From Tatumella punctata (GTDB lineage Bacteria; Pseudomonadota; Gammaproteobacteria; Enterobacterales; Enterobacteriaceae), in the NCBI RefSeq assembly GCF_039523735.1, contig NZ_BAAAFW010000037.1, forward strand, positions 87,459 through 151,458: 64,000 nt of DNA, given 5' to 3'. The notes beneath the pieces were generated by a model. That model saw only the letters and a program-made list of their open reading frames with translations. It made no database searches and was not told the DNA's origin. Shown piece by piece: positions 60,835 through 64,000 of the stretch (position 1 is its first letter; each line of letters opens with the position of its first letter). The position numbers were made by a program, and so were the translations under genes.

Positions 60835-62583
60835 TTGATCAGCTCTCAACTCCCCTGGCAGGCACTGCGGCCAAACACTGACGACTACCGGACAGCATTC
60901 ACCCGGATTCCCGATACTGAAGGTGATATTCAGGCAGCGATCCAGCCGCGTTTAATCAATGGACTGGCTTACCTGGATAACCAGACCCTTTCACCGGTAC
61001 TGATGGTTCGTAGTCAGGAAAATACCGACTATCTCTCACGTATCGCAGCCGCGTATCTTGCCGTTTCAGAGAACAACGGCGACTTCAGTGGCTGGAATTA
61101 TCAGCGACAGGCTGATGACCGTTTTCTGCTGGTCCCGGCCGCCCCCGGAGATGCTGTGTTTTGTCAGCAGCCGGGGGTTTTCTTCCGTGAATGGATAGAG
61201 AGTACCGAGCTGTTTGGTGCCGTACGCGGGCACGCCGGCGACTACCGTCCTGAACCGGGACTGTTGCATCAGGCGAACGGCGGCACACTTATTCTGTCCG
61301 TCCGTACTCTGCTCGCACAGCCTCTGATGTGGCTGCGGTTAAAGCAATATCTTGCGCGCGGATATTTTCAGTGGTTGTCAGCGGATGAACGCCGGCCATT
61401 ACCCGTCTCCCTGCCCGATCTGCCACTGAATATTAAACTTATTTTATGCGGTGACCGGGATGCACTGGCTGAATTTCAGGAGTCTGAGCCTGAGTTTGTT
61501 GCCCGGGCTTTGTACACTGAATACGAAGAGCAGTGGCGTTTCAGTAATAACGATGACATGGCCTTATGGTGTGGCTGGGTCACTTGCCTGAGCCAGGAAC
61601 TGAATCTGCCGGATATCGCTGAAGACAGCTGGCCATTACTGGTGACTGAGGGCTGCCGTTATACGGGAGACCAGACTCTGCTGCCCCTTTGTCCGCACTG
61701 GATACAGCGACAGTTAACCGATGCTGTCAGCTATGGCGGAGAAATTTGTGCCCGTACCCTGAGGGGAGCCTTAGAGGCCCGACGCTGGCGTGAAAGTTAT
61801 TTGCCCGGCAGGATGCAGGACGAGATCAATGACCAGCAGGTATTTATTGAAACCGAAGGTGAAGTGATTGGTCAGGTGAATGGTTTGTCGGTACTGGACT
61901 TCCCCGGCCATCCGCGTCCATGGGGCGAACCTTCCCGTATTACCTGTGTTGTCCATTATGGTGATGGCGAAGTTATGGATATAGAGCGGAAAGCGGAACT
62001 GGGCGGCAACCTGCATGCCAAAGGTATGATGATTATCCAGGCCTTTCTTATTTCTGAACTTGAACTCGATCAACAGCTGCCTTTCAGTGCCTCAATGGTT
62101 TTCGAACAATCCTATTCAGAGGTGGATGGTGACAGTGCTTCGCTGGCAGAACTCTGTGCGCTGGTCAGTGCCTTAGCTCTGCAGCCTCTGACACAATCGA
62201 TTGCCGTTACCGGTTCAATTGATCAACTGGGTAATGTTCAGCCGGTTGGCGGCTTAAATGAAAAAATTGAAGGTTTCTTTGGCGTGTGTTCAGCGCGTGA
62301 ACTGACCGGTAAACAAGGTGTGGTTATTCCCCGAAGCAATGTGCGTCATCTGTCACTGAGTGATGAAGTCACAGAGGCAGTAAAAGCAGGGCAATTTCAC
62401 CTGTGGGCAGTCGACAGTGCCGACCAGGCCCTGACACTGCTGACCGGTAAACAATGGCTGACAGAAGACGACAGCGACGATCTGATCTCTCTGATCCAGC
62501 GGCGTATTGCTCAGGCTACACAACCCGAACACAGCAGCAGAACAGGAGTCTTACGCTGGCTCAACTGGTTTAACCAGCGTTAA
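60835..62583 (+). CDS. lonH: Lon-related putative protease LonH (YcbZ)
   Basis: This 582-residue protein starts with TTG, as no ATG is available in frame. The N-terminal two thirds carry a degenerate AAA-like region, including HQANGGTLILSVRTLLAQPLMW. The C-terminal Lon-type peptidase domain has FEQSYSEVDGDSASLAELCAL (catalytic Ser) and VGGLNEKIEGFF (catalytic Lys). It equals E. coli YcbZ in length. The substrate is unknown. It is transcribed with fabA downstream. Confidence 0.93.
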   Translation: MISSQLPWQALRPNTDDYRTAFTRIPDTEGDIQAAIQPRLINGLAYLDNQTLSPVLMVRSQENTDYLSRIAAAYLAVSENNGDFSGWNYQRQADDRFLLVPAAPGDAVFCQQPGVFFREWIESTELFGAVRGHAGDYRPEPGLLHQANGGTLILSVRTLLAQPLMWLRLKQYLARGYFQWLSADERRPLPVSLPDLPLNIKLILCGDRDALAEFQESEPEFVARALYTEYEEQWRFSNNDDMALWCGWVTCLSQELNLPDIAEDSWPLLVTEGCRYTGDQTLLPLCPHWIQRQLTDAVSYGGEICARTLRGALEARRWRESYLPGRMQDEINDQQVFIETEGEVIGQVNGLSVLDFPGHPRPWGEPSRITCVVHYGDGEVMDIERKAELGGNLHAKGMMIIQAFLISELELDQQLPFSASMVFEQSYSEVDGDSASLAELCALVSALALQPLTQSIAVTGSIDQLGNVQPVGGLNEKIEGFFGVCSARELTGKQGVVIPRSNVRHLSLSDEVTEAVKAGQFHLWAVDSADQALTLLTGKQWLTEDDSDDLISLIQRRIAQATQPEHSSRTGVLRWLNWFNQR

Positions 62584-62595
62584 TCGGACTTGCTC

Positions 62596-62613
62596 AGCGT
62601 ACAACTGTAAGCT
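62596..62613. promoter_or_regulatory. FabR-type operator upstream of fabA
   Basis: AGCGTACA-AC-TGTAAGCT is a near-perfect palindrome close to the FabR site known before E. coli fabA and fabB, 39 bases upstream of the fabA ATG. Confidence 0.7.
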
Positions 62614-62651
62614 ATTCTCCGTCATTCATAAATTTAAGGCTAGAAAAAGAC

Positions 62652-63170
62652 ATGGTAGATAAACGCGAATCCTATACAAAAGAAGATCTTGCTGCCTCCG
62701 GACGCGGAGAGTTATTTGGTGAGAATGGTCCGCCATTACCGGCAGGAAACATGCTGATGATGGACCGCGTCGTCAAAATGTCCGAAACGGGTGGTAAGTT
62801 TGACAAGGGCTTCGTTGAAGCTGAGTTAGATATCACCCCTGATTTATGGTTCTTTGCCTGTCATTTCGTCAATGACCCGGTGATGCCAGGCTGTCTGGGT
62901 CTGGATGCAATGTGGCAGCTGGTCGGGTTCTACCTCGGCTGGCTGGGCGCAGAAGGTAAAGGCCGCGCATTAGGTGTTGGTGAAGTTAAATTCACCGGAC
63001 AGGTATTACCTACCGCTAAAAAAGTCACTTATAAAATTCACTTCAAACGTGTCATCAACCGTAAACTGGTGATGGGTGTGGCTGATGGTGAAGTCTTTGT
63101 TGATGGTCAGCTGATCTACAATGCCAGCGACCTGAAAGTTGGTTTATTCAAAGATACTGAATCTTTCTGA
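62652..63170 (+). CDS. fabA: Beta-hydroxydecanoyl-ACP dehydratase/isomerase
   Basis: This 172-residue hot-dog-fold enzyme dehydrates 3-hydroxydecanoyl-ACP and isomerises the product to cis-3-decenoyl-ACP, which starts unsaturated fatty-acid synthesis. The active site His71 (FFACHFVNDPVMPG) and Asp85 (GLDAMWQLVG) are present. The length is the same as in E. coli. A FabR-like operator lies upstream and a terminator just after. Confidence 0.97.
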   Translation: MVDKRESYTKEDLAASGRGELFGENGPPLPAGNMLMMDRVVKMSETGGKFDKGFVEAELDITPDLWFFACHFVNDPVMPGCLGLDAMWQLVGFYLGWLGAEGKGRALGVGEVKFTGQVLPTAKKVTYKIHFKRVINRKLVMGVADGEVFVDGQLIYNASDLKVGLFKDTESF

Positions 63171-63199
63171 TCACCGCTGACTGACAGTACCGACCTGAG

Positions 63200-63227
63200 C
63201 GGGAGTGATAATTCACTCCCGTTTTTT
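63200..63227 (+). terminator. Terminator of fabA
   Basis: CGGGAGTGA / TCACTCCCG stem with loop TAAT followed by TTTTTT, 30 bases after the fabA stop. Confidence 0.93.
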
Positions 63228-63446
63228 ATGCAAAACTCCCCTGTTCTGGCTGCCGTTAATCCTTTATAAGGGTCACGGGGTTACTGGCGGTTCACCGCCG
63301 CAGAAACAGACTATCAGCATCGGTTTCGGACCATAACAGAGAGAAAAAACGGGCGGGCCCGGCGGGCAAAGGGATCTATCAGGCAGGTTATCAGAGTCCG
63401 GTATTTTCTGCCGGGGCACAGGCCCCGGCGTCCTATCCTTTCAGAG

Positions 63447-63614
63447 CTAAGCAAACACCGAGCGTTCGGCCATCGCCATGCGCCACCCGCCTAACCAATG
63501 GGAACGGGTATCAATGGTTTGATACGGACAGTTCTCTTTTGAACGTCCGGTAATGCCGGCCTGATAGCCGCGTGAATGTGCTCGTTCCAGGCGGTCTCTT
63601 TTTTGTCTCTTCAT
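63447..63614 (-). CDS. rmf: Ribosome modulation factor
   Basis: This 55-residue basic protein starts MKRQKRDRLERAHSRGYQAG and contains CPYQT and SHWLGGWRMAMAER, matching E. coli RMF throughout. The ATG follows GAGGGAAAG. RMF pairs 70S ribosomes into inactive 100S dimers in stationary phase. It is convergent with fabA, the conserved arrangement. A G/C hairpin at 63410-63429 lies downstream but lacks a T-run on this strand. Confidence 0.96.
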   Translation of the reverse strand: MKRQKRDRLERAHSRGYQAGITGRSKENCPYQTIDTRSHWLGGWRMAMAERSVFA

Positions 63615-63883
63615 ATCAGCTTTCCCTCATTGTCTAAGGTGGGACGGGATAGAAAGGATGTGTGGTTAATAAACATCCGGCCACGCCCTATTTCTACCGC
63701 CTCAAAAACAAAAGATCAATCACTGAAATTCATCAGATTGTCATCCTGTTGACACAACCGGCAGACAAACAGAGTTCAGACAATGTGTTACCGTCACCTG
63801 TTATTCTTTCATAGAGAATTATTTACAAACAGCAGCATCATTCAGGAATATTCCGAGGCCGGCTTCTGCGGATAAAAAAAGGT
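63615..63883. other. rmf promoter region; no gene
   Basis: 269 bases between rmf and the IS element. It presumably holds the rmf promoter and long leader; no coding frame is supported. Confidence 0.5.
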
Positions 63884-64000
63884 TCATCGCGTTTTACCGG
63901 GGAACGCTGCTTTTATCTTCAGGAAGAAGTAGTCATTATCCCGGTATCCATATGCCATGCGTTTCAGCACCTTGATCTTGTTATTCATTCCTTCAAGCAT
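63884..64000 (-). mobile_element. ISL3-family transposase, C-terminal end (runs off window)
   Basis: 39 codons up to a stop at 63884 encode LEGMNNKIKVLKRMAYGYRD followed by DYFFLKIKAAFPG, the characteristic C-terminus of ISL3-family (IS204/IS1001-type) DDE transposases. The remainder lies beyond the right edge. The terminal inverted repeat was not identified. Confidence 0.85.

Overview
The window looks like the chromosome of an enterobacterium. The right third (tRNA-Ser, yccA, tusE, yccX, rlmI, hspQ, yccU, yccT, mgsA, helD, yccF, yccS, tfoX, sulA, ompA, matP, lonH, fabA, rmf) keeps the gene order known from Escherichia coli, and MatP restricts it to Enterobacterales and relatives. A membrane FAD/cytochrome c sugar-acid dehydrogenase at the left edge and divergence of the shared proteins from E. 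coli suggest Erwiniaceae, perhaps Tatumella. The genus is an inference.

Layout. (1) 1-23,700 is a metabolic and transport region: the end of a gluconate-type dehydrogenase operon; an exported NADP-fold protein with a Tat-signal cupin; two MFS exporters; a 2OG-Fe(II) oxygenase; a divergent NCS1 permease / GntR regulator / hydantoin-racemase cluster with GTATAC-centred operators; a DsbA-like protein; an AaeB-like FUSC pump; an ascorbate-type PTS behind a consensus CRP site; an HlyD/ABC-2 permease efflux operon without an ATPase; yqfB, nlpA, an exported carboxylesterase, a second FUSC pump and an SMR pump. (2) 24,000-39,400 is an accessory island. It carries a two-partner secretion / contact-dependent inhibition type locus in the order cdiB-like, HlyC-like acyltransferase, cdiA-like, small membrane gene. 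Inverted IS-derived repeats and IS3-family remnants bracket it. Next come an unrecognised gene, the decayed end of a tyrosine integrase, and a HigB/HigA toxin-antitoxin pair between two direct repeats that copy the 3' half of tRNA-Leu. (3) 39,338-43,550 is the glyW/cysT/leuZ-pgsA-uvrC block, in which uvrY survives only as its last ~50 codons, followed by yecF. (4) 43,865-47,554 holds cycA, an agp phosphatase with an added C-terminal tail, and three tandem tRNA-Ser(UGA) genes. (5) 47,780-63,614 is the conserved yccA-to-rmf block. An ISL3-like transposase end runs off the right edge.

The strongest candidate for something unusual is the cdiB / acyltransferase / cdiA locus. It pairs a contact-toxin exoprotein with an RTX-type lysine acyltransferase, and its cdiA reading frame is broken by an apparent one-base deletion just after the VENN motif, so the C-terminal toxin region now lies in another frame next to its presumed immunity gene. 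The second is the small tRNA-Leu-bounded toxin-antitoxin insertion.
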